Shown here piece by piece: positions 1-8,036 of a stretch of 11,829 bases of DNA. The first letter of the stretch is position 1, and every line of letters begins with the position of its first letter. The translations under genes and the position numbers were made by a program. The DNA comes from Candolleomyces eurysporus (lineage: Eukaryota; Basidiomycota; Agaricomycetes; Agaricales; Psathyrellaceae). The notes beneath the pieces were generated by a model, which was not told the origin of the DNA, searched no databases, and was given only the letters and a program-made list of their open reading frames with translations. Location of the stretch: the NCBI GenBank assembly GCA_027579435.1, contig JANBPK010001759.1, forward strand, positions 1 to 11,829, in the 5' to 3' direction.

Positions 1-270
1 CTTCCACTTAGCAATGTCAGGGCGAATTCCCTTGTAGCATGCATAACTCCTGCTGATATCGTCCCTTGCCAGGTCAGGCATATCAGGTAGCTTCGATTCT
101 AGTTGTAGCTGTTTCAGATATGTTCACAAGCCCTTCACAAACTTAAAGTACTGTTGTAGAACCGTCTTACTTGTCTTTCTCATCTCTGCTAGGTAGTCTG
201 CTTAGTTGGCAACCAGAGAAAGTTCCAACTCTATAGTTCCCAACTTCCTGAAGATCTTCTTTATACATAA
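1..270 (-). pseudogene. Decayed coding fragment at the window edge
   Basis: Read on the minus strand in the frame that places a codon on bases 1-3, this stretch gives a coding-like sequence of about 88 codons broken by TGA at 124-126 and TAA at 202-204. The intervening peptides look like ordinary soluble protein, with short pieces such as QQYFKFVKGL, LESKLPDMPDLARDD and CYKGIRPDIAKWK. No family is recognised, and no start, splice site or catalytic motif can be assigned. It runs off the left edge. A relic of a retroelement or host gene is possible, but so is chance openness. Confidence 0.3.
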
Positions 271-333
271 GTTAGTTCACAAACATTAAGAACAAGTTCA
301 CGAATTTAATAGAGTGTTTGTGCACTCAGCGCA

Positions 334-507
334 TCATCTNCCCCCCGACTTAAGATCTTCACTGTCCTCAGTGAACAGTAAATCTGACATTGATCCGCTT
401 CGGCCTCCCATCTGCCTAAGCCCCGACAGTCTTCTTATTGCATCCGCTTGTAGAAGATCATTGCTCCGCTGTTTTCTGTCTTGAAAAGGCAACCACACGT
501 GGCGCCA
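334..507 (-). pseudogene. Short minus-strand coding remnant, unknown family
   Basis: An open minus-strand frame of 57 codons lies between a TGA at 508-510 and a TGA at 334-336. Its composition is strongly protein-like, with pieces such as RKQRSNDLLQADAIRRLSG and GGRSGSMSDLLFTEDSEDL. It has no ATG near its 5' end, and the frame continues plausibly upstream of the 508-510 stop (MAKSF before it), so it is probably the C-terminal part of a decayed gene. The last codons cross a G-rich run (341-346 on the plus strand) next to an ambiguous base at 340, so the true end is uncertain. A purine-rich tract after a C-terminus resembles the pol-to-LTR junction of retroelements, but no LTR was identified. 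Confidence 0.35.
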
Positions 508-697
508 TCAAAATGACTTAGCCATTGAGATTATTACGTCTAACTGCTCCTTTTCGATTGATCATCAAAAGTTTAAAGCCATTCAGTTTTACCAGGGGCT
601 CCCAACTGAATGTCTTTGTCATGACACTTCTCTCAAAGATTCCAGGCTGTCTCTAGCAGTTTTTGAGGCCCTACCACAACGCCGGAGTTTGAAAAAT

Positions 698-744
698 TTC
701 TTTCTTTCCTCCCACTTTTCCCTTCCTCACTTGTCTCATTCGCT
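698..744 (+). promoter_or_regulatory. Pyrimidine-rich leader before the 745 start codon
   Basis: The 47 bases before the ATG at 745 are almost all C and T. Long CT tracts just upstream of the start are typical of fungal core promoters and 5' leaders. This supports 745 as a real translation start. No TATA box is evident here. Confidence 0.45.
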
Positions 745-1436
745 ATGCCCAAACCCGACGACATTTACATGCAGTTCCATGTGGTCATGAAGGAGGTCAA
801 GGTGTGGGTCGCTGGAGAGCCACCCAGGGAGCTCAAGAGCTCTGGCCTCTTCATTACCCAAGTACTTCAACTTGTTGTACGTCCTCTTTTCTCTGTTCAG
901 GCTTCGGTCTTAGCCTCATCAACTCCTCTTGTCTTTAGATATGGATGCACAGCTCCAAAGCCAACAAGATCCTGGAGTACCCGGCTGCCCAAGCCTTGTG
1001 TTCTTGGGTTGGTTACGTTCTCTCCAAGAACTACTTCCATGCTGTTGCTGTTCAACCTCCCGATGTCACACTGTGGTTTTTGATGTGTTTGTTCAAAGAG
1101 CACATTTTTCAGCAAACCAAATGCAAGGGTTGACTTTGTTTACAATCTGGAATACAAATGTTCAAAGTAGGCAAATTCAAATTTGCATTGCATGTGTCTG
1201 GCCTCCTTCTGCCACCACTGAAACTTTGCTCAATATGTGTCCAACATAGACACATTAAACACAAACTGTAAACAAATGCATTCCTTGCACCTGATTTGCT
1301 TAAGATGTGCTTATTGAACAAACACACAAAAAACTGCAGTGTCATGGTGGTCCTTGCAAATCCGGACACTGCCGCTTCATTTTTTCTCAACCAAAGCAGA
1401 TGTCAACCAAGAACAAAGTCGTTCCGCCAGGTCTGA
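745..1436 (+). CDS. Upstream coding block: small gene, or N-terminal exons of the TET-like gene; split by a MITE
   Basis: Exon 1 runs 745-876 (ATG at 745, donor GTACGT at 877). The acceptor TTTAG ends at 938, so a 62 nt phase-0 intron joins it to an exon from 939. That frame reads coding-like (LEYPAAQALCSWVGYVL) up to 1068, where a 273 bp MITE begins. Removing the MITE with one copy of its TCA duplication keeps the frame, which continues VVLANPDTAASFFLNQ to a TGA at 1434-1436. This would give a protein of roughly 120 residues. Alternatively, an intron of 50 or 53 nt ending at the CAG of 1397-1399 (start 1350 or 1347) joins this block in frame to the ATG at 1400, making it the N-terminus of the TET-like protein. 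The candidate donors (GTCCTT, GTGGTC) are weak. I recognise no domain in this block. Confidence 0.5.
1069..1144 (+). repeat. Left terminal inverted repeat of the MITE
   Basis: Begins CACTG and pairs with 1267-1341 read in reverse complement, with one single-base gap near 1106 and scattered transitions. Preceded directly by the TCA duplication. Confidence 0.85.
1267..1341 (-). repeat. Right terminal inverted repeat of the MITE
   Basis: Ends in CAGTG and is the inverted partner of 1069-1144. Followed directly by the second TCA copy at 1342-1344. Confidence 0.85.
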
Positions 1437-2794
1437 GGTTCCTGAAGCTATGCGCCCGCTACACGCAGGATCTGCTTTGGGAACGTACGACTCAAGGGGG
1501 GCCTGTGCCACGCAACCGACACATCACAATAGATGTCAAGATAGAGCTAGAAACACTCGTCGAGGTTTTAATGACCGCATGGAAAAACCCAGGTGAGCGC
1601 ATCCAAACGGTCATGTTCACATTGTTACTCACTCGTGCAAAAGATCCCTCAGTCGTTATTGAAAACAGCTTTGAGGAGCTTGTCCAGGCCTCCATGGCCA
1701 AGAATGGGGGAAAGAGCAGGGACGAACAGCTCCAGGATGCCTGGCAGCCTCCCTTTACCACCCGACCTGATGGATCAAGGGTTCTGGTGTCTCGGCCGAC
1801 TGTGTTCATGGATAACGAAGGTGTCGTGTTTGCCTGGTATCTTCCCGGCATCTTCATGTCCCGGCGATCAGTGAGTGTCCCAATCCCTGTGCCACATTCT
1901 TTCTGGACACAGAAATTATTTGTAGGAACTTGTCTTTGAGCATGTGAGACGAGCGGCCTGTGAAACAAAAAGTGTTCTAAGCGTCACTAAGGCCAGCAGC
2001 GAAAACTGGAGGAATAGCGCTGACGCTTTTGCTAACCCGACCCGATGTCAGATACCCCCTGGTCAAGCGAATTTCAGCACATGCTGGTATGCCCAGGGGC
2101 ACGGGGTGAGTGAAGTTACTATTTTTAAATGATATACAGAGCTCATTGACAGCTTGCTGTCACATAGCCGCCCAGCCATCTACCTGGCCCCTCAAGTATG
2201 CTTAACCCGAAGGCAGGGCACAACGGAGGACCTGAGCTGCTCGAAGATTTGATGGAGACAAACGTGATCATCAGGGTGCTCCTCTCCCTCATTCATCCGT
2301 CACTGTTTGACATGCAGTTCCAAGTTCTACTGGAGGTGGACCACAAGCTACACTTGCAACGATGCCCTGTCACTAATCCCGAGCTGACCGAGGCGGTGTT
2401 TGAACACTGGTCAACACCTTTTGGCGGGTTTGCCATCATCGCTAATCGAGAGACACCCTTACACCGAGATACGCAAGGTGGGAGGACCATGCTTGATATC
2501 CTTTCAGTATTCGGAGATCATTCGGGTGGGAGGCTCGAGATACCCCTGTTGAATGCCCGATTTGTCTACAACCCGAAGACAGCATTTGTCCTGCCTGGCT
2601 ACTTGATGCAACATGGTGCCAGCCAAACAGAAGGGGAAAGGGTATGCATTGCCAGCTACATGCGGCTGACGGTGGGAGAGGGAATACTTAAGGGCGGATA
2701 CGAAGCGTTTGGACCCCCAACCACCGATGACCTCATGGAGTCTTTCGGGTTGATGTTGCCAGAAGAGCCTGCGGCAGATATTTGGGCAAAGTAG
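1400..2794 (+). CDS. TET/JBP-like 2-oxoglutarate- and Fe(II)-dependent dioxygenase
   Basis: From the ATG at 1400 three exons splice cleanly: 1400-1870, 1926-2105 and 2168-2794, with introns of 55 and 62 nt. Both introns start GTGAGT, end TAG and are in phase 0. The product is about 425 residues and ends with TAG. The last exon carries the double-stranded beta-helix signature: the metal-binding pair H-x-D (codons 2462-2464 and 2468-2470, in LHRDTQGG), a GRLEIP strand, a PGYLMQH turn with the distal iron-binding His (2612-2614), and GER whose Arg (2639-2641) should hold the 2-oxoglutarate carboxylate. Family knowledge: TET/JBP enzymes oxidise the methyl group of 5-methylcytosine or thymine in DNA. 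Fungal members are often carried by KDZ elements. All key residues are present and there is no internal stop. The N-terminus may extend back to 745. Base preference cannot be read from sequence. Confidence 0.85.
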
Positions 2795-2816
2795 CTCAAT
2801 TATCATTAGATACTAT

Positions 2817-3916
2817 TCAAATAACAGATTCCCTTGGAACTCCTCTGAATCGATGCGCCCAGCGATTGAACCGATCCAATAATACAAAAGCTCTGCCCTG
2901 AGACGCCACAAGCTTGGAGATGTACACTTTTGTCATTTCCATTGATGCATCCAGCGTTTCAATCAAGGTCTTCAGAAGGTTCTGCCTCTCAGGGGAAGTG
3001 AGGGAGTGTGGCATTTTGGGCCCGAGTTTCAATCGGAGGTCCTCCCATTCTCCAAGAACGGTGGTGATGTTGGGTGAGGGTCGATGGTCGTCCCACCAGT
3101 TCTCGATGAGATCCATACCTTCCGGCTCATCATAGTCGAGTCCATCAATAAATGCACCAGATACCAGCGCCCCCCNAAATCAACTCATCCGACTGCGCAT
3201 AAATCCCAACCCGGCGCAGGATTTCAGTTAGTGAATCAATCAAGATGCCCTCAGGAGTAAGACAGGCTTGCAAGCCTTGAATCGTGATTGCAATCTCCTG
3301 TCAAGAGAAAAGAGAAAACCCGAGGAAAGCGGCACAAGGGTCAGCGCACATCGGGTGATCGCATGGGTGAAAATGTACGAGTTCCTCAATAAAAAGCTGG
3401 GTTAGCCTTGCTGACGAGGGGCTGACCGTTTCTGCGTTGGTGTAAATGAAACGTAGAAACTTGTCACGACGAAAAGAAAGGAAAAGGAGCAGGGATTGCC
3501 ACTCCTTGTTTGTCAACGAGAATAGCAATTCGAGAGTCATGGAGCAAGGTCAGGTTGGGATGTAATTGATCGAACCTCGGGTCATGTTCTTCGTATTTGT
3601 ATATGTAGATGCAGTGTACATGAAAGCCCCGGATAGCAAAATATTTAGTCAAGACAGATTGCGGGGAAGGCAAGAAACTCAACGGGGTGGAAGCGACCAT
3701 CCATAGTGGACCTTTCTTGGTCAAAGCTCTCATGATCGTTGAGGCGATGATAAGGTTCAAGTTCTGCATCCGAGCTGGCAGATGTCTTGACCAAAGCAAT
3801 GGGCGATTGAGACTTGAGTGTAAGCTCCGAGGACATCCCAAATGAAGGAGGCGAAGGACAGGTGCCCTGATGGAGAAGCTAGGAGTTTTCAGAGTGGTTG
3901 GGTATAAATACCCCAC
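2817..3916 (-). CDS. Unrecognised multi-exon gene inside the KDZ cassette, divergent from the transposase
   Basis: Two downstream parts are well supported. An exon reading RFIYTNAETVSPSSARLTQ ends in FIEEL at 3379. An 81 nt phase-0 intron (3378 to 3298, donor GTACAT, acceptor TTGACAG) leads to a final exon from 3297 with EIAITIQGLQACLTPEG, continuing after an ambiguous base at 3176 into ENWWDDHRPSP and stopping at TGA 2817-2819. The frame shifts by one at that ambiguous base, next to six C, so a miscalled run is likely. Upstream, a coding-like frame (KYEEHDPRFDQLHPN, DSRIAILVDKQG) covers about 3790-3503. It joins the next exon through a phase-0 intron of 43 nt (3502-3460) or 58 nt, or through a frameshift. 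The start is unclear: ATGs at 3836 (another frame) and 3916 are both possible. The tail is helical and charged. No domain is recognised. It converges on the TET-like gene and lies head-to-head with the transposase. Confidence 0.6.
3903..3910 (+). promoter_or_regulatory. TATA box of the KDZ transposase gene
   Basis: TATAAATA lies 40 bases before the ATG at 3951, a suitable distance for a short-leader fungal transcript. It lies inside the possible 5' end of the divergent minus-strand gene, so the two genes may share a compact promoter. Confidence 0.6.
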
Positions 3917-4253
3917 CCATTAGCCGCCTACTACCTCTCAGACCCTTGCAATGCCTTCGCAGTGGCATACTGTCAGTACTAGCTATCTGGAGGAAGATCC
4001 TGTAGCACGAAGATCTCGCGACCGTTCCCAAGCTTTACGCTTGAGATCCCAATCCACCTCACCCATCAAAAGATCCACCCGATCCGTGCCCACAGTCAAA
4101 GTCTACGAGGACATTTACAATTTCCCCTCGGCCAAGATTGCCCCATCCAGTCCCGCCCCATTTCCCCCGCTCTCTGACAGCGAAATTCCATATTTTGACA
4201 GCGCATTTATTCCCTTTGATGACCGTACCAGCCAGGGGAAGGCGAGTCGGACG

Positions 4254-4305
4254 GTGTTCTCTCCCATTGGCTGTGACTCTTACATCCTATGTGCTATTTG
4301 TCTAG
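4254..4305 (+). other. Intron 1 of the KDZ gene
   Basis: Donor GTGTTC, acceptor TGTCTAG, 52 nt, phase 0. It joins the Ser/Pro-rich N-terminus to DYMEEW, the segment that precedes the CxC2 cluster in this family. Confidence 0.75.
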
Positions 4306-5001
4306 ACTGCATTGGATTACATGGAGGAATGGGCGCAGACGAAGCAAGCCATCTATCTTCAGGCCATTCTAAAGACTGAAGCCCTTGGTATTCACGCCTG
4401 TTACCGCTGTGGAGCAGAAGAAGTCACCGTATGGCGTTGTATGGACTGTATGTCAGGCAAAACCCTTTGTCGGGCATGCTGCTGCTCCACCCATCACTTA
4501 CATCCATTTCACCGAATTGAATGGTGGAATGGAACCTTTTTCCAACCGGCCTGGCTCTGGCATGTGGGGGCTGCTATATTTCTCGGGCACCGCGGGTCCA
4601 TCTGTCCAGGGTATCAAACTTCATCCGATGACCTATTTTCTTGATGCCTGGAGGTCAACAACATGATGAAGGCCGACCCGATGTTCTCAGCTGACCCGAG
4701 CTATGGGGCAAAACCACCGCAGCAGGCACTAGGGAATGGGAAGGTCATGACCATCGTGCATACCAACAGAGTTCACCACCTTCCTGTCTATCCCTGCATG
4801 TGCAAAAAGAAGATTGACATTGATATTCAATTACTCCATTCTCGGTTGTACCCAGCATCGTCAAAGGATCCCTCCACTGCTTTTACCTTTGAGGCCCTCA
4901 AATTCTTCCATCTTATTAAGGTTCAAACACACCTGTCGACCAAGAACTACAGCACGCTTCTCTGCCGACTAACCAATTTCATCTTTCCTGATGAAACACC
5001 A

Positions 5002-5062
5002 GTAAGTCTCTCACTTCTGACCCAAGTCCATCGGCTCACTTCCATCTATTCAGGACTGACAG
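5002..5062 (+). other. KDZ intron with two possible acceptors (5053 or 5062)
   Basis: The donor is GTAAGT at 5002. The first acceptor, CAG at 5051-5053, gives an exon starting GAC TGA CAG, with a stop where the family has Arg. A second acceptor, ACAG ending at 5062, is 9 nt further, keeps the frame and removes exactly the stop and its two neighbouring codons. Confidence 0.65.
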
Positions 5063-7653
5063 CGGGAGCTTGGCCGAGTCTGGCAACAGTGGAATCACCT
5101 CATAAACCTAAAACGCTATGGCTTTGGACACACAAACCGTGACCGTAAGCTGGGTAAGGGAGATCTAGCCCTCTTCTGCGCCGCATGCCCTCAGCCCAAC
5201 GAGAATCTTCCAGACAATTGGAAAGATGATCTTGACTCGTGAGTGGTAATCCATTTTCTATTTGCACGTTCCTGAACGGCGATTCTTTGGCAGCTGAAAA
5301 TACCGGCGATATCTTGTGGCCAATGCCAACTTTGTGCTTAACCATTTGCGGTCGCATGGTCTCAACAAAGATAAAACCGTATTTCTGGCAGATGGTGCTG
5401 GTTACATGACTCAAAAGGCTCGGTATGATGAATATGTGGAAAGAACGAACAAGGGCAATGAGGTATGGTTTTGGTCATTCAGTAGCCACTTGCAATGCTC
5501 ATCTCGGCCGACCTTCACCTCAGCCATCCACGTGTTACGAGCATTGGGCTGTCGCTGACAAGAACAAAGCTAAAAAGGGCTATGATTCCACCGGATTGGT
5601 TGCCATTGCCTGTAGTCGACACGGTTGCTTCGCACCAGGCAGCGTTGTAGATATGCAGAAAGGTGAAAGGTATTAAGCAATGCTGTTAACACTGTTGTCA
5701 TCGCTCTAAATGTCAGCTATCAGGCAGCTCAACGTTGACTATGCCCTCACAGAAGCCTGCATAACCACCCACGCTGAGAGCACACACGGATTATTGTTTG
5801 CTTATGACATCAACTGCCAGTACTGTGTCAATTTTCGCTGTCGGATTGCAGATTCAGGTCTTCAATTCCCCCCAGATCTTCCGGTGACGTATCTCATTGG
5901 CCTATTCCATGTGCATGGCCATAAAGAAGAGTGTTTGTGGCGTTTTGCACCCTCGTATTTAAGCCCTGGTGCTGGGGTCACTAGCACAGAGATCATAGAA
6001 TCCCTCTGGTCCCAGCTGAATGGGGCAGCAAACATCACCCGAACTATGACTGTCTCACATCGGCAGGAGATGCTGGATGCATGCATAGCGGATATCAACT
6101 GGAGGAAGTTGCAGGGGCTCGGTAAATATTAAGTCCCCAACTGAAAACCACTGTCTAACCTATGTCTCCAGTTCCGTTTTTGATTCGCCAGCTGAAAAAG
6201 GCTGAAGAAGAGCGCGATGAGGCACAGGCCTCGTTTGAGGGTGTAGATGAAGCCATCACCCCTGAGCAACGCGACCGGTGGTGTGAACAGATGACCACAG
6301 CAAACTCCCATCGGGCAGCCGATCCGACCTCTATGGATGTTTACAACATCAGCGTAAAGAAAGGTGAGTGAGGTTTACCTGATAATCTTGACTTTTGCTC
6401 ACTCACATGCCAGTGGAACCGAAGAAAGATGTCCAAGCGAGGCTGATGGCGCAAGAGCAGGCAAACAACGCGCAACTAGGTGTCACCCGATGGGTAGCCC
6501 AAGCCATTGAGTTGCAGGAACATCAGTATGTCCTTTAATTGGTTAGGCTATCCTCTTGAATTTCATTATTCGTACAACTTTAGGATCCAGCTGGCCGATC
6601 TCATCAGTTGTCACAAACGTTCGCTGACGCCAAGTCAGTCTGTTGAGATCCAGAAGAAGCGGGAATTTATCTTGAAGAAGCTCAACTCCATCATGTCGGA
6701 GGGGGAGGTTCTCTTTCCTCAGGCAAAGTTGGAAGAAATGAGCGGTCAAGCTCCAATTCTCCGCAAGATTTGCCTCTGCAACGATACATGCACCTGCGCA
6801 GATGAAATTGCAGTGACTTCAAATCCCCGACCCAAACCATTGGATGTGGAACATTCCCTTTTGCCCCTTCCCTCCTGTCTGGACACTTGCCCGATCGGGT
6901 GGAGTCACATTATAGATGTCGAAGAGGAACTCCGTGTTGGCCAGGCCAATGAAGCTTTGGAGGCATTGAGGGTGGAGATTGCACACAAGTCGTATCTTTA
7001 TCGAGCCAATCGGGGGGCTGCCTCAACAGGGAAGAAAGCAAAAACGAGGAGCTATAATGCAATTGGAAAGGTTGACCAGGGAATTTGCAATCACGTCAAA
7101 AGGTATGATGCTGCTGTTTGGGCCCTGGACTGGCTGGGCATGAGGTCAAAGTACCCTATGTTCCAAGAAATCAAACCCGAGCACACAAAGGCAGTAACAA
7201 ACGTGTATGATCCAAATGCAAGAGGTCAGTTTGACACCTCCTTGTCCTGGATCTGGATGATCAATGCCAAGTCAAATTCCGAGAACGCAGCTTATGCCGC
7301 AGAAGGTATGCAGCTAAATTTGCCGCCAATTGCTCACTAACCCTGACCAAGTGTATCGCGTAAATTGGACCCAAGCAATATCTCGCCGCAATTGATGGAA
7401 TGAGGAAGCGGTATTGGTTCAATCAGAGATGTGCTGGCTTGTATGGTACTGCACAAAGCGTTCAAAGAAAGCGTTTTCATGGGTGGGGTATGGAGAGGGT
7501 TGTGACGAGTATGCCTGTCGTCAGGGAGACGCATGGAGGAGATTGGCGAATTGGGCATCGGCCAAGTTTGAGGAGAAGGCCCGAGTATCAGTTCCCTTGG
7601 TGATGGCGGATGCGGGCTGTAAACGAAGTGAGACCCACCCACAACACCACTGA

Positions 7654-8036
7654 GTGCAGCTGCCTGTCCAGTTGTCCACAAACAGATTTTGACCGTCCTA
7701 CTTGTATTTGTGCTAGCGCTCAACTGTCTCAATTGAACAACTGCCTGTTAGTTTGCCTTCAACTAAGTACTGTTCAAGACCTGTAATGGTGCTCCTAATA
7801 AATAACCGTTGCAACCTTTGCAGAATCTTCTTTGAGTGTTCCTGGTGGCATCTCGGGTCGTTCACAGACCAAGGCAACCTACTATTGGGTTGGGTTGGGT
7901 AGGCCGTCGCATGGGCAAGAAACAAGGATGCAATTTTTTGTTGATACGGTCAGGTACAAGAATAGATGCAGTAGCGAAGGAAGAGAGAAAATGAAGTCCA
8001 TGGATGAAAGCGCATCGACAGGGAAGGAAACATGGA
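7654..8036. other. Intergenic gap between the KDZ gene and the convergent zinc-cluster gene
   Basis: About 380 bases follow the last transposase exon and precede the stop of the minus-strand gene. A minus-strand open frame at 7713-7925 (pieces such as RCHQEHSKKILQRLQRLF) is possible but has no recognisable family or splice partners. A G-rich tract lies at 7887-7903. No terminal repeat of the KDZ element was seen here, although the element's right end should fall in or near this gap. Confidence 0.4.
7887..7903 (+). repeat. G-rich TTGGG triplet, possible G-quadruplex
   Basis: Three GGG runs and one GG are separated by TT, TT and TA, formed by three tandem TTGGG pentamers. It is a two-layer quadruplex candidate at most. 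It differs from the TTAGGG telomere unit usual in fungi. Confidence 0.35.

Larger units (their letters stand above)
1066..1344. mobile_element. 273 bp MITE (1069-1341) with ~75 bp TIRs and TCA target duplications
   Basis: The element begins CACTGTGG at 1069 and ends with CAGTG at 1337-1341. Its left 76 bases (1069-1144) match the reverse complement of the right 75 bases (1267-1341) over most of their length. Shared blocks include GTGTTTGTTCAA, GCACAT, TGCAAGG and TTTGTTTACA. The trinucleotide TCA flanks it at 1066-1068 and 1342-1344. A 3-base duplication with CACTG termini points to the CACTA (En/Spm) superfamily; PIF/Harbinger also makes 3-base duplications but prefers TWA. The interior codes for nothing convincing and holds a perfect 7+2+7 palindrome at 1171-1186. 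Removing the element plus one TCA restores an open frame in the host exon. Confidence 0.85.
745..7653. mobile_element. KDZ-type DNA transposon copy carrying a TET/JBP-like gene (boundaries not resolved)
   Basis: Three genes form one block: a plus-strand TET/JBP-like dioxygenase, a minus-strand unrecognised gene, and a plus-strand KDZ transposase divergent from it. Physical linkage of TET/JBP genes with KDZ transposases is an established feature of basidiomycete genomes, so I read the block as one element. The limits given are only the outer coding limits. I compared 500-740 with the reverse complement of 7650-7900 by eye and saw no convincing terminal inverted repeat or target duplication. 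In-frame stops in the transposase suggest a non-autonomous copy. Confidence 0.7.
3951..7653 (+). pseudogene. KDZ transposase with CxC2 cysteine cluster, interrupted by in-frame TGA codons
   Basis: Ten exons can be joined with matching phases: 3951-4253, 4306-5001, 5054-5238, 5294-5462, 5524-5669, 5724-6121, 6172-6363, 6414-6525, 6584-7305 and 7352-7653, about 1,075 codons. The N-terminus is basic and Ser/Pro-rich, followed by a PSSPAPFPPL stretch. The CxC2 zinc cluster lies about 4400-4530 (CYRCGAEE, WRCMDC, CRACC, then HPFHRIEWWNG). The RNase H-like core has ADGAGY (Asp at 5391), YDINCQY (Asp at 5806), HVHGHKEEC, FAPSY, and a late TEIIESLWSQLN with Glu at 5989 and 5998, the likely third acidic residue. 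A charged helical tail follows. KDZ enzymes cut and paste their element. TGA occurs in frame at 4642, 5057, 5295 and 7393; at least the third has no splice escape. This copy is probably inactive, although the catalytic acids remain. Confidence 0.85.

Noticed and set aside
1492..1968. Minus-strand open frame of 158 codons
   Set aside because: Antisense to the TET-like exon at 1400-1870, whose splicing and conserved motifs are clear.
500..7900. Terminal inverted repeats of the KDZ element in 500-740 and 7650-7900
   Set aside because: Only short, low-complexity matches were seen by eye; nothing long enough or flanked by a duplication to call an end.
7887..7903. Interstitial telomere
   Set aside because: The unit is TTGGG, only three copies, not the TTAGGG repeat of most fungi.
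7713..7925. Minus-strand open frame of 70 codons downstream of the transposase
   Set aside because: Starts without clear context, no recognised family and no splice partners; kept only as a note in the intergenic entry.
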